Shown piece by piece: positions 54,914 to 64,000 of a stretch of 64,000 bases of DNA. This stretch comes from Hypomyces perniciosus. Taxonomy: Eukaryota; Ascomycota; Sordariomycetes; Hypocreales; Hypocreaceae. Under the pieces are notes generated by a model. That model saw only the letters and a list, made by a program, of their open reading frames with translations. It searched no databases and was not told the origin of the DNA. Both the position numbers and the translations under genes were made by a program. Positions within the stretch are counted from its first letter, which is position 1. Each line of letters begins with the position of its first letter. The stretch lies in the NCBI GenBank assembly GCA_008477525.1, contig SPDT01000009.1, forward strand, positions 1,054,001 to 1,118,000, given 5' to 3'.

Positions 54914-57159
54914 CTAGTAGTTATCTTCAGCCGTCCTTTTCGGCGCATGTCGGTTACGGGAAGGTCTGCAACTCTCCCCTGTAAAAATTCTCCCACGCTA
55001 GCAGCTGTTATAGCTTGTTAACGTGCGGGGTAATTTTTGCAGGCCTACCGGCCTGTCTCTCCGCTTGGGCTTGCCGGGCCCTAACAACGCATAAAGAGGA
55101 AGGAATTCGGAGAGCTTCACCTTCCTCGAGAGCTGGCTACGAAATCTACGCAGCTCTGCTGCCAACACGTTGCCTCCTAGGAAGCAACAGCCGACACATC
55201 GTCTCGTAAGAGACATATTGCCTCGCGAGAGGCCCCGAAAACGCGTCGCCTCGCAAGAGGTCCCGACACTCTGCCTCACAGAGGCACTACTGTTGTCTCG
55301 CAAGAGGCACAGCCGACACATCGTCTCGCAAGAGACACATCGCCTCGCCAGAGGCACCGCCAATACATCGCCTCGCAAAAGGCACTACTATCGCCTCGCA
55401 AGAGGCACAGCCAACACACCGTCTCGCAAGCCTCGGCCTGCCCTGAACCACTTGCTAGACCTCATAGAGGGCTCAGCAGCCAACACTCAGGTTTTTCCCC
55501 TCTGCAAGGAGGGTTTTTCATCCTGGTGCCTGAATCCTGAGGCCCTAGGCCTCGAATCCTTTCCTTTGTCCGGCGAAACGTAGCGAACGGCTATAAGGTC
55601 AACACCTCCGGCTATTCTCTGGCAGCTTGCTGGCCAGTTAGGCCGGTCTTGAACTGACAGGACCACGTGGAGGTGACCCAATATTGTATCCATGGATGCG
55701 ATAAAGACCTTGGCTGGCTCCTACCGTCCAGATGCCTAGATAGGCCTGTGTATTTAGCACCAATAGGACGTTAATAATAACAACAACAACTACGGGAAGG
55801 TCTGTTTGGTAGGGCTGATGCGGCTATAATGGTGTTTAGGGCAGCATGTGAGGTAGCTGCAAGTGGTGGAGAGGATGCAGTTATTGTATCGGGAGTTGTT
55901 TGTAATTGGCGTTGATCGACTTCAGAAGCAGTGTTATTGGAGTCTGAGTTAATTGTAGAGGTATCGGATCCATAGCGGATTTTTTTTGAAGGGGTGAAAG
56001 GTAGTGAAGAGTCAAGATCTGGATTAGGACGTTTTGGAGGAGTGGTTTGCATTGGTATGGAGGCAGTGATTGTAGGTGATGAGGGCTGTATGGGACGTCG
56101 TTGTGTTGGATGTTTGGATGGAGATATGAAACTGGCTCCATCGAAGGGTACAGTCGTGGTAGGCTTTGATGTGGTTGATGAAGGAATTGAAGAGGCTGAT
56201 CCAATTGTCGAATTATCGTAAAAGGTCCATGTGTCCGGAACTATAATGAAGATATGGTCCTGGTCAAGTTCAGGCGGCCGCACCATTAAGCGGTGATCAA
56301 GTAGGCCAGCGACCTTCCCGGTGCAGGTTATTATGGTTTTTGGCTGGAACTGAGTATCTGACTTGTCGATCATTTTCTTGCATAGAGAGGTCCACGGATT
56401 TGCATGGATAGGGAAGATAATGAAGACTTGAAATGGGTGGAAGCCTTTGAAAGGCGTTTTATCGGGGTTGCCAGGTGATAGGAAGGTAGATAGCTGGACG
56501 AAGCAACAGCATTTAAGCTGAGTATCGCCAAGGTCTGCAGCTGAGTCTTGATGTAGGAGGTTTCGCCCAGAACCGATAATAGGGCCGGAGAAGCTGATAA
56601 CGGGGGGTATTAGGGGGAATTGGTCGGAAGTTGTAAAGGTTCGAGTAGTGATGCTGAAGCAATTGTCAGATAGATGTATATGTAGTAAGAAGGTTTACAA
56701 GGTGGGTACATACGGCTGGTAGCCATGGTCGCGGATAATCAGGGCTGGAATAGTATATTCTTGAGGGCCCAGGTCTGATTCGAGTCCGTCTAGCTGGTCG
56801 ACTTCCCAGGTAAGAGCATAAGGGTGGACGCGTCCATTTATAAAGAACCATTCATTGTCCCACTCAGAGGAAAGAATAGGTTGGTTATAAATAGAGAGGT
56901 TAAGGCTGAAGATAGCGCAGGCTGGGGTATTATGGTGCTCTGAGCGAAGGGCGGCGTACTCGGCCATCGTTATCCACGGTGGAGGGGGCAGCATGACTTT
57001 AGCAATGGCTTCTGCGTTAAGGCCTTTAACAAGATATTGGTTTGGGGATGTAAATCTCGAGGGGCATCGAGTTTGGGCAAAGCACATTATGGACATATCG
57101 CCACCAGTATTTCTCTGGCTATTAAGAGGGTTTCGTATAGGTAAGGTAGTTGGTTCCAT
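54914..57159 (-). CDS. OB-fold-like protein, Helitron-associated, 3' end hit by a retroposon
   Basis: Exon 1 57159-56699; 45-base intron (56654-56698); exon 2 runs left from 56653. The protein begins MEPTTLPIRNP and has beta-rich blocks (WFFINGRVHPYAL; KCCCFVQLSTFLS; FQVFIIFPIHANPW; IITCTGKVAGLLDHRLM; DHIFIIVPDTWTFYD) suggestive of one or two OB folds, then a Ser/Thr/Pro-rich tail with SKKIRYG and SRNRH-type basic patches. A retroposon inserted at 55790/55791 now ends the frame at 55771. On the far side of the insertion the frame resumes as NRHAPKRTAEDNY and TAG at 54914-54916. OB-fold (RPA-like) proteins accompany many Helitrons, and the DUF6570 fragment 700 bases away fits; this link is inferred. 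Confidence 0.6.
54969..55790 (+). mobile_element. SINE-like retroposon, copy 2 (822 bp, TSD 14 bp)
   Basis: Starts CAACTCTCCCCTG and ends in a simple A-rich tail, TTAATAATAACAACAACAAC. It is flanked by a perfect 14-bp duplication, TACGGGAAGGTCTG, at 54955-54968 and 55791-55804. Variable-length duplication plus A-rich 3' tail is the hallmark of target-primed reverse transcription. There is no coding capacity I believe. The last 110 bases resemble the 3' end of the LINE at 59.6-60.3 kb, which suggests that LINE machinery mobilised it. I see no clear tRNA-like head, so 'SINE-like' rather than SINE. Confidence 0.82.
55201..55406 (+). repeat. Array of nine short hairpins, mostly with GNRA tetraloops
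   Basis: Nine 13-14-nt units with five-base stems: 55201 GTCTC-GTAA-GAGAC; 55220 GCCTC-GCGA-GAGGC; 55248 GCCTC-GCAA-GAGGT; 55273 GCCTC-ACA-GAGGC; 55295 GTCTC-GCAA-GAGGC; 55323 GTCTC-GCAA-GAGAC; 55342 GCCTC-GCCA-GAGGC; 55370 GCCTC-GCAA-AAGGC; 55393 GCCTC-GCAA-GAGGC. Seven of nine loops fit GNRA on the sense strand of the retroposon. The stem alternates between C-G and U-A at the second pair with G-U intermediates. Spacers are 5, 14, 11, 9, 14, 5, 14 and 9 nt, so a higher-order unit of about 122 nt is visible. Confidence 0.85.
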
Positions 57160-57849
57160 TATAGTGGGGTATAGTGGGGTATAGGGGCCGTAGGATGAGT
57201 GAGATGTTAATAAAAGGTATGGGGATTGTGCCGAAGTTGTGTTCAGAATCTAGATATTTTCCCATAAGGAGGAGGTTAATATTAGTAGTGGGATAGAGTT
57301 CAATTTGTTGGGGGACTATTGCTTTTCTTGAGGAAATTTAAGGGAATGTGGCAAGGAGGGTGAGGCGGAGGACTATGGGTTTTAGGTCAGATTAGAATGT
57401 GATGACCACATTATAAGGGTGTAATAATAAGGTAATAACTATATAATAAAGATTCATCTATCTAGTGAGAGGGCGTTAAAGAGCAGAGTCGGGGGGAAGT
57501 CTAGATTCGGTAATGCATGGGATGAATATTTTGGACCAATAATGTATATGGGAGATGTAGGTGAAGTGTTTCATGTCTAAGTCTAGTGTAGGAAAAAGCA
57601 AATTGAGGAATCTGAAGCAGGATTGCAGTAAATAGTCAAGTTATAGTATGGAAGATTAGATTGAACCTTTTTCTTTTTTTTTTTTTGAGGGCCGGGTTAT
57701 GTAAGACCAGTCTAAAATATCAGGGTGTTGTAAAACGAAGGGGAGTTTAGATCAGGCAATCTGTTAAAGATGCTGTGCAGATCAGCCTTTTGTGATGGGG
57801 TGTTGAGATATTGTGTATAGCATGATTACTCTAAGTCAAAGAGTGAAGC
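57160..57849. other. Gap between divergent Helitron-type genes
   Basis: About 700 bases with no gene. Contains a short tandem ATAGTGGGGT repeat (near 57161-57185) and a T-rich run near 57670. Confidence 0.35.
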
Positions 57850-59608
57850 ATGATGGATGTGCGCTTTCTAAATTATGGAGTGAACGCTAGTGGAGGTGTC
57901 CAAGGGGCGGGTGATATGCTAAGGCCATGGCAGAAGTCTGCAGTAAAAGTCAGGAAGGTTGGGAGAAACAGGGAGCAAGATGCAACAGCAACAGTAACGG
58001 CGGCTGGGGTATCTGATGAAACATCGGCTCCATTGGAAGCCATAACGGGCCCGGATGTAGCAGGGTCAGTCAGGGGCATTGTTAAAGGGCCAAGGGAAAT
58101 AGGAATAGCAGGTTCTGGAGACTTTCCTGGTGAGTTAACTCAGTTTAATAGATATACTGGCAAGAGTATGCAGGTAGAAGATTATGCTGATGTATCCATA
58201 CTGGGGGTTAGGTATCGTGGCAGGTATTCCAGGTAGAGAGAAGAGTGCAGAAACCAAAAGAGTTCCATTACCAAGGGATCGCGAAAGGATAAGAGACAAT
58301 GTGGATGAGCCAAGGGATAATCGACCGCCAAAACGGAGGCGAAGAGATATTAGTCCGTCGAGGATAGCTGAGAGGCAGAGGAATGCCGTGGACAGTGCTT
58401 TGGCATGGCTAGAAGATGAATTTGCCGAAAAAGAGAAGCTCTCCTACGAAGATACATGGTGTGCTCCAGTACCACAGGCCAGGAAAGTGTCGGCAGTGCA
58501 GGAGTTTTATCGGGCATTCCATGACGTGGATACATTACCATTGCGAACTTGCATGATCTGCTATCGCAAGTACGGACAAATGGAGCTAAAAGACATATGT
58601 TGGAGTGAGTGGATAGCCAGTTCTTTTATAAGCGGGTTGGATCGCCGTTTGGCTGCCGGCAGTGTTTCCCTGTTGGGCAGAGTTTTGCAGGTTGTGCAGA
58701 TTGCACGAGGCGATTGCGGAAGGACGGCAGCCTATCGCCGGCAGCCCAGTTGCACGGTCGGTTGGGATGCGAGCATGCATTTCCGGATGAGCTCAAAGGT
58801 TTGACACCAGTGGAGGAGAAGATAATATCGCTGAACTCATGCTATGGTTTTATCACGAAGTTCAGCATCTCGCATGGTCAGAAGCAGAGCGCGAATTATC
58901 CAAGACACGTCCGAGGACATATTACGGTATTTCCGAATAACGTTCAAGAGGTAGCAACGAAAGTGCTGCCACACCCGCTCTTGAGGATTATGGATGAGAT
59001 CCATGTCTCGTGGCAGGGAGCAGAGAAGCCAAGACCCAGTGACCTCTCCAAGCTCTTGTCGGTGCGGCGGAGAGTCGTCGAGAGAGCACTAAGGTGGTTG
59101 ATAAAGAATAATCCTCAGTACGCCCATATTGATGTGGATGTTGCCGAGATGGAGAGTTGGAGTTCGCCATCTCACGGGGTGCCCATTCAGGTTTATAAAC
59201 GCATGGAGCGGAATGAGCCGTCTGCTTGGGAAAAGGCACGGACGGCACAGCTAGTTCCACCATCAGAACGTGGGTTAGAAAATGCGGAACCTACAGATAT
59301 TAGGGAGATCTTTGGGATGCTGGCACAGGAGCAGAATGTGGTCTATGGGCGGGCCATAGATCAGAGCCAAGATGAAGTTATCGATTATGGCGGTGAAGAT
59401 GTCAATACAGAAACTGAAGACTCTGGCGTGGTCATACATGAGGTCGGCAGCAGTGGGATGTTTGCCCTAGACGGATTGCCAAATATGGTGGAGGCAGAGA
59501 AGCTACAGTTTGTGTATAATGCGTTAGGCCGACGGTCTTCCCGTTGGAAATCGGCGCATGGGGCGGACGGTGGGTCAGCGAAAGTGTTGCATGGACCTGC
59601 CCTAGCAT
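57850..59608 (+). pseudogene. Helitron helicase-protein N-terminal (DUF6570) fragment
   Basis: Three overlapping frames make one degraded N-terminal region. 57850-58236 and 58184-58607 give an Arg-rich leader and LRTCMICYRKYGQMELKDICW. The long frame from 58609 gives VGSPFGCRQCFPVGQSFAGCADCTRRLRKDG, LSPAAQLHGRLGCEHAFPDELKGLTPVEEKIISLNSCYGFITKF, RHVRGHITVFPNNVQEV..VLPHPLLRIMDEIHVSWQGAEKP, LSKLLSVRRRVVERALRWLIKNNPQYAHI, and WEKARTAQLVPPSERGLEN. These are the DUF6570 and zinc-finger blocks that precede the Rep/helicase part in fungal Helitrons. The Helitron-like and PIF1 domains are absent; a LINE fragment starts at about 59610. Frameshifts near 58600 mark it as dead. Confidence 0.72.
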
Positions 59609-59611
59609 AAA

Positions 59612-60318
59612 GCATCCGCCCTTGTACGACCCATGCCTCGTGGGTGCCAGGACACGAGGATATCATAGGCAATGAACAGGCCGATCGGCTGGCTAAACAA
59701 GGCGCCGCCCTCCCCGCCGTCCCGCAGTCCCGCAGAATTGGGCGACAATTACACACATCAAAAGATAGGTCAAAGAAAAGATCGCCGAAGTACAGGAACG
59801 AGACTGGCTTGGCAAAATCCCAGACTACTACAAACGGTGGGGACTCGGGGCCCCAAGGTCCCCCCCAAAGCTGAAACCCCCGCGCCCCGTCCTATACAGG
59901 CTGCTGGCGGAGAGGTCAGGACACGGTGACTTTTAAGAATACCATGAACGTTTCGGATACAACGCGAGACCCGTCTACAGATGCGGCGAACTAAGGGAAC
60001 AAGGGCACTTCGAGGAATGTAAGGATAGTTAGACCCTTTCTACCAGATATCCCACCAGGGAAGACCCCCCTCTCGCACCTACTTAAACCCTCAAGAAGCA
60101 AAGGCTTCCAGAAACTAGTAGAGGAGACCAATCCATATAGCCCCCCTTAACTGAATCAGATTAACACCTCACAATAACCCTCTTTCCTTTATAAATTGAA
60201 ATATAGCGAACGGTGGCCTCAGGCTACTGGCTCCTAACGTCCTATTGTCCAGATGCGGATTTATGTAACTAGCTTACTTAGTGGACGTAAATAATAAAAC
60301 AAACAAACAAACAGACAA
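59612..60318 (+). pseudogene. LINE fragment: RNase H end, zinc tail, 3' UTR and A-rich tail
   Basis: CTTHASWVPGHEDIIGNEQADRLAKQGA is the C-terminal part of a LINE RNase H domain (WVPGHxGIxGNExADxLAKxGA). Further on, in other frames, PPRPVLYRLLAERSGHGDFKEYHERFGYNARPVYRCGELREQGHFEEC matches the conserved H/C-containing tail of Tad1-type LINEs. The 3' UTR contains CTGGCTCCTAACGTCC..TCCAGATGC and ends with GGACGTAAATAATAAAACAAACAAACAAAC, shared with the SINE-like copies. 5'-truncated and broken; it interrupts the Helitron fragment. Confidence 0.72.
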
Positions 60319-60760
60319 ACGCCTGATTTATCAAAAGGTGGACGTCTTGAACAAATGAGAGTGCAATACCTAGTTTGACACCCTTGTCGATATAAAACTG
60401 AACATTTCGAGTCGTGTAATTATGCTTAAAGTCAAGACACGCCTCCTTGGTGATGCGATATGCGTCCCAGAAGCCTGCTTTTCAAGTCGGACTGTGGACT
60501 TGTTCGCAATACCACTGACAATACCGCTCCAAAGCTTTGTCTTTCGGCTTTGAAATGACAAGGTCAACTAGACGCTTCCCGGACACGACGTCTTGTGCCT
60601 CTGAGTTCGGGTTAATGGAGCAATTGCCTAAGGCTTGATTATGATGCCCAGGGCAGGTGACAATGATATTGATAGGAGGCAAGCTATCAGATCTCTTTCG
60701 CTTCAGCTGCCTGCGCTGGGGATTCTCCTCCTCCTGTTTGTAGATCAGCTGACGGGATCA
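60319..60760 (-). pseudogene. Conserved hypothetical fungal protein relic
   Basis: Minus-strand frame LKRKRSDSLPPINIIVTC...VVSGKRLVDLVISKPKDKALERYCQWYCEQVHSPT, then an in-frame TGA (plus 60482-60484), then KAGFWDAYRITKEACLDFKHNYTTRNVQFYIDKGVKLGIALSFVQDVHLLI. This matches a small helical domain common in fungal accessory genes (ALERYxxW.........F..A...T...GLDL......FF...GV..G.A..FV.D). A Trp codon is expected at the TGA. Function of the family is unknown to me. Confidence 0.5.
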
Positions 60761-60868
60761 CCTCTGGCACATCTTTGTGTGCCCTCAGCTCATTGCCCTC
60801 CTCTGCATCCTCAGAAACAGCCTGGCTTCAATATCGTTTCCTCTTCAGACAGCGGTTAGTTATCAGAC

Positions 60869-61147
60869 CAGATCACATGCAAAACTTACTTCCACAATCT
60901 GAGAATTATCTTATCACCTTATTACACTCTTGCCAGCCTCTATTCAACATGGGTGACATTCGATTTTCCTCGCCAAGAATAGCTTCAATAAGGGCGGACG
61001 GGTCCATGACGACCATCTTCGAGTCCTTGGAGGAAGAACCAGAAGAGGAAAATTGAATGCCACCCATGTTGAATAGAGGCTGGCAAGAGTGTAATAAGGT
61101 GATGAGATAATTCTCAGATTGTGGAAGTAAGTTTTGCATGTGATCTG
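60869..61147. repeat. Inverted repeat: 103-bp arms, 73-bp loop
   Basis: Arms 60869-60971 and 61045-61147 are near-perfect reverse complements. Each reads MQNLLPQSENYLITLLHSCQPLFNMG on its own strand. The loop contains GCGGACGGGTCCATGACG. Similarity continues for some tens of bases outside (TCCTCTTCAG...CTGAAGAGGA). Could be a foldback MITE or an inverted duplication; the transcript would form a long hairpin. Confidence 0.85.
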
Positions 61148-63112
61148 ATTACTGAAGAGGAAACGGGCCACTTGTCCTTTGCTGTTGCCTAATATCACCT
61201 GACTTACCACTTCTGTCTAGTAGTAGATACTGCACTTGACCTTTGGCACATCAGGCTCTAATGACGATGAAGACGTCGGCCAGTATAGCCAGTTTATTAA
61301 GTCATAGCTGAAATTAACAAAAAGCAACTTTAGAATAAGGTTCAATCTCATAGTCTGAAAAGATGCGAGGAGTAAACGTAATATATAAATACTATAGAGG
61401 AAGAAAATGTCTACAACGAATAGGAAGTCTGTCGCATTGTTCGCATTCAGCTATCATCTCTTTTGTCACGTGATTTCGCAAGGACTCTATCCACACCACA
61501 ATTCCCTATGTTAGGAAGGAGCCAAAGTTCATCCTACCTCTCGAGTTGTGTCTATTGTTTAGAAATCAATTTCCCTGATCGTTCAATGGTCCCATTCTAG
61601 TTCTCTTAAAGACAAGAGGGAAGAATAAAGAGACGTTGCATCTTTCAACAAGAAGGCGATGATCACGCGGACGCATATGTGAATAGTGGACTTAGTTTTG
61701 ATCCCTCGGATGGCATATCGTGGCTTTTTTTTGACCCTACGCGTATGGCAAGTGATGCATTCGAGCTGAACTATTCATCAGTGCACCAATGGAAGCATCC
61801 ACTATTCCTTTCACATTTGCAGTTCAAGCTTCAACAGCGACTGGATCTTCAGGATTAGGGAGGAGCGATGATGTGGTCAATTCCCAAGGGGACAAATTCC
61901 TAAGCAGAAGGCGACTGCTATTGCTGTAGGTATTGTTGGTCTCGGTGTTGTGTGCGCCGTCCCCATATTCAATTCCTGTGATGACATCAACAAGCGGGTC
62001 AAATAAATACTTCAGGCTGAAGTGTTCATACATCAAAATTGTAGAAGCCGATTGCGCTGTTAACTGTACTAGCCTTTTGAGCAATGAAGAAGCGAAGCCT
62101 GCCAGTTCCTGCTTGATCCACACACACACACTTTATTACGCCCGGTGGCCACAACCAGTAGTCCCTAGAAATTCCTTAACACTAAGCTTGCAGCCTTATG
62201 GCCTTACTAACCTAGTTAACTTTCAATACTATCAAAATTAATTATAATGCCGCTGTATATATTGGAAGCTAATACCTTGAAAAATAATCTAATAATTAAG
62301 GCTAGAGATCTTATAGTTAATGGAGGGGGAAGGCTGATGGTCAAAGCCAACACATAAATTTGGTGGGAAGGCTACTAGCTAATTTTGGTTTAGTGTATGT
62401 GGATGATTCCATACTCATTAACGCAGACCTTGTTACTATTGGAACGAGGTTGTTCGAAATACGGAGTACGGGAAATTGCAAGGTGGATCTCGGTCAGGGG
62501 TCCTAGGCCACATGTAAGAGGAACGTGTGTTGTTTCTTAGGCAGGGTCTTGGTGTCTACCAACTTAATTTAGTAGTAGCTGAGCTACGCCTCAATAAGAA
62601 CTAGAACAGCCCGATCACATGAAACTAGGCTGCGTTATTGACTTAGACCGGCTGATCCGAATTGTTCAAAGCTCCGTGATTAACAAGGCCTACTGTAAAC
62701 CGGATCGCGATGAGCAGATACTACCTTATGTCGGTGGGCCGAACAGTGAACGCGTAGAACGGAAGTTACGAAATGGCTTGTGGTCGTTTTCGGGGACAAA
62801 GTCGCCGTTGTGGGCTGATAAAGAAAAGGCAGATTGTGAGATCGGAAGGCCTTGCCTCGGATTGCGCACGTTCTGCGATAGGAGTTGCCGCTGCCAGGCA
62901 CGCAGTTGGAGTTACCTAGTAGTAATTGAGCGGTTGAAAAAGCGGTGGATTGGAGGAAGGAAAAGGGTGTTCAAGTTGGCATCTCGCTTATTTGGCTGTG
63001 TTTAGGAGGCTTCACGGAGATTGTTTTCTTTGTGTGCTACAAATAGTCCATTAAATGCCCAATGTGTACTCATTTAACCATAGGATTTCGTCAATACAAC
63101 CGCCCCCCAGTA
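61148..63112. other. 2-kb region with only weak ORFs
   Basis: A 101-residue minus frame (61824-62129) and a 128-residue plus frame (62619-63005) are open, but I recognise neither and their composition is not convincing. A TACGGAGTA nonamer lies at 62460. No RNA gene seen. Confidence 0.35.
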
Positions 63113-63764
63113 CTAATCCGAAGCATCAGGAGGTCCACGCTTTGACGGCGTCTCGCTCCCCATCTTGCTAATGCCTCTTGTCTCATGGAATCCTGACTCG
63201 TCAGGACGACTGCTAGTCTTCTTTCCGCCCTGTCGGAAATATCCCTGTATAGACCCCATTACGCCCGGTTGCTCAGGTGGCTTCTGAGTAGTTTTTGTGT
63301 CGGCTCTTCGAGCCGCGGTAGTAATCTAGGAGTAGAGTGTCAATTTCTAGTCGACATAGTAAGCATTCTATGGACATTACCTGTGCATCTGCATCCTCTC
63401 CTCGATCCGATCTGGCCGTTAATACTGAGCCGATCGAGGGTAGCTGGACCTTGCGAGCACTGGTCCCTCCGGCTCCTTCGCCGCCGCCAACTCCACCAGA
63501 TGGCAGCTCCTCCTTTGACGCCGTTGTAATGGGCCTCCGGTTTGGGTCCTTGTCCGGGTGGGACGGCGCGACACCTTGCTCTGGGCCCCCAGACATCATA
63601 TTGCCCCCGATGCCCGCGGCGCCAAGGCCGAGATCACGCTTCACTTGGGCACGATTTCGCGGCTCTTCAGGCGGATCTTTCTTGCCTCGAATGCTGCTAT
63701 AGAGGCCGACACTCGTCACTGCTGCGCAGGCAGCCGCTGTCAGGGCTACTTTTTCCCTGGACAT
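63113..63764 (-). CDS. Conserved hypothetical protein, 171 aa
   Basis: Exon 1 63764-63381 and exon 2 63244-63113, with a 136-base GT..AG intron (63245-63380); 172 codons including stop, in phase. The start MSREKVALTAAACAAVTSVGLYSS gives a single N-terminal hydrophobic helix, either a signal anchor or a mitochondrial-type leader. A Gly/Pro/Arg-rich, probably disordered stretch follows (RNRAQVKRDLGLGAAGIGGNMM..., GGVGGGEGAGG), and the second exon begins GYFRQGGKKTSS. Such low-complexity proteins are common in Aspergillus-type genomes and have no assigned function that I know. A longer upstream frame to 63938 exists but reads as noise. Intact. Confidence 0.65.
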
Positions 63765-64000
63765 GGTGGTGACAGATAGCGACTTTCGACAGGAGAAGAC
63801 GCGCACAAGCCAGCGTTTCTCTCTGCTTGAAAACAGCGCCGATGATGCTTCTATCAGGGAAAATGCAATGTACGAATGGATACGAGCGAGCCATGACGAT
63901 ATATAATGGCAAGCACTGTGATTCTTAACGATGAACACATTAGCAAGTTTATTGCATCACTGCCTTGAATGCCAATACTCTTAGCTCCAGCGCCAAAAGA

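Noticed and set aside
55201..55406. CRISPR-like array
   Set aside because: Repeats are 14-nt palindromes with spacers of 5-14 nt that are themselves related; the context is a eukaryotic retroposon. It is a hairpin minisatellite, not CRISPR.
55170..55583. 137-aa ORF in the retroposon
   Set aside because: The peptide simply reads the hairpin repeats; it has no counterpart in the other copies.
63337..63779. Plus-strand ORFs at the right edge
   Set aside because: Antisense to the two-exon gene at 63113-63764, whose exon structure is consistent.

Overview
The window looks like accessory DNA from a filamentous ascomycete, most likely a eurotiomycete of the Aspergillus/Penicillium type. The genes have short introns (about 45-150 bases, GT..AG, CTAAC-like branch points), the families are typical of such fungi (terpene synthase, P450s, old yellow enzyme, RBR ligase, J-domain protein, F-box-like protein, SANT protein), and the repeats are Ty3/Gypsy relics, solo LTRs, Tad1-like LINEs, hAT and Helitron pieces. 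Two blocks are degraded to nearly pure A/T with stop-riddled relics, as left by repeat-induced point mutation (RIP). The nonamer TACGGAGTA recurs about eleven times. I assign neither species nor chromosome.

Region 1 (1-14.6 kb) is a small sesquiterpenoid locus: the 3' end of one P450, a second P450 (minus strand), a 362-aa class I sesquiterpene synthase and a BAHD-type acyltransferase, followed by a 5'-truncated MFS exporter. The second P450 carries an intact 3,418-bp hAT transposon inside one of its introns, and its exons still add up to one open frame of 534 codons.

Region 2 (14.6-22 kb) holds housekeeping or defence-like genes in various states of decay: a purine-phosphorylase-domain relic, a P-loop gene cut by a solo LTR, a J-domain/coiled-coil/zinc protein and an RBR E3 ligase (both with +1 shifts in A/T runs and both ending in the same zinc module), and an F-box-like gene. 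Region 3 (22-26.6 kb) is a LINE graveyard with a BIR-like gene remnant.

Region 4 (27.86-54.70 kb) is the most striking structure. Two arms of about 4.6 kb, in inverted orientation, each carry the same two-exon SANT gene and the same small ORFs. They enclose a 17-kb island. Just inside each arm lies RIP-saturated DNA (a Gypsy reverse transcriptase relic on the left, a hAT relic on the right). At the centre sit four clean metabolic genes: an old yellow enzyme divergent from an alpha/beta hydrolase, a short-chain dehydrogenase, and a second alpha/beta hydrolase.

Region 5 (54.7-64 kb) has a probable Helitron (OB-fold-like gene plus DUF6570 N-terminal fragment), LINE and gene relics, a 103-bp foldback, and one intact small gene at the right edge. 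An 822-bp SINE-like retroposon with a 14-bp target duplication has landed in the end of the OB-fold-like gene. It contains a tandem array of nine 13-14-nt hairpins, mostly closed by GNRA tetraloops, whose stems vary in a compensatory way. This array and the inverted-arm island are my best candidates for something undescribed.
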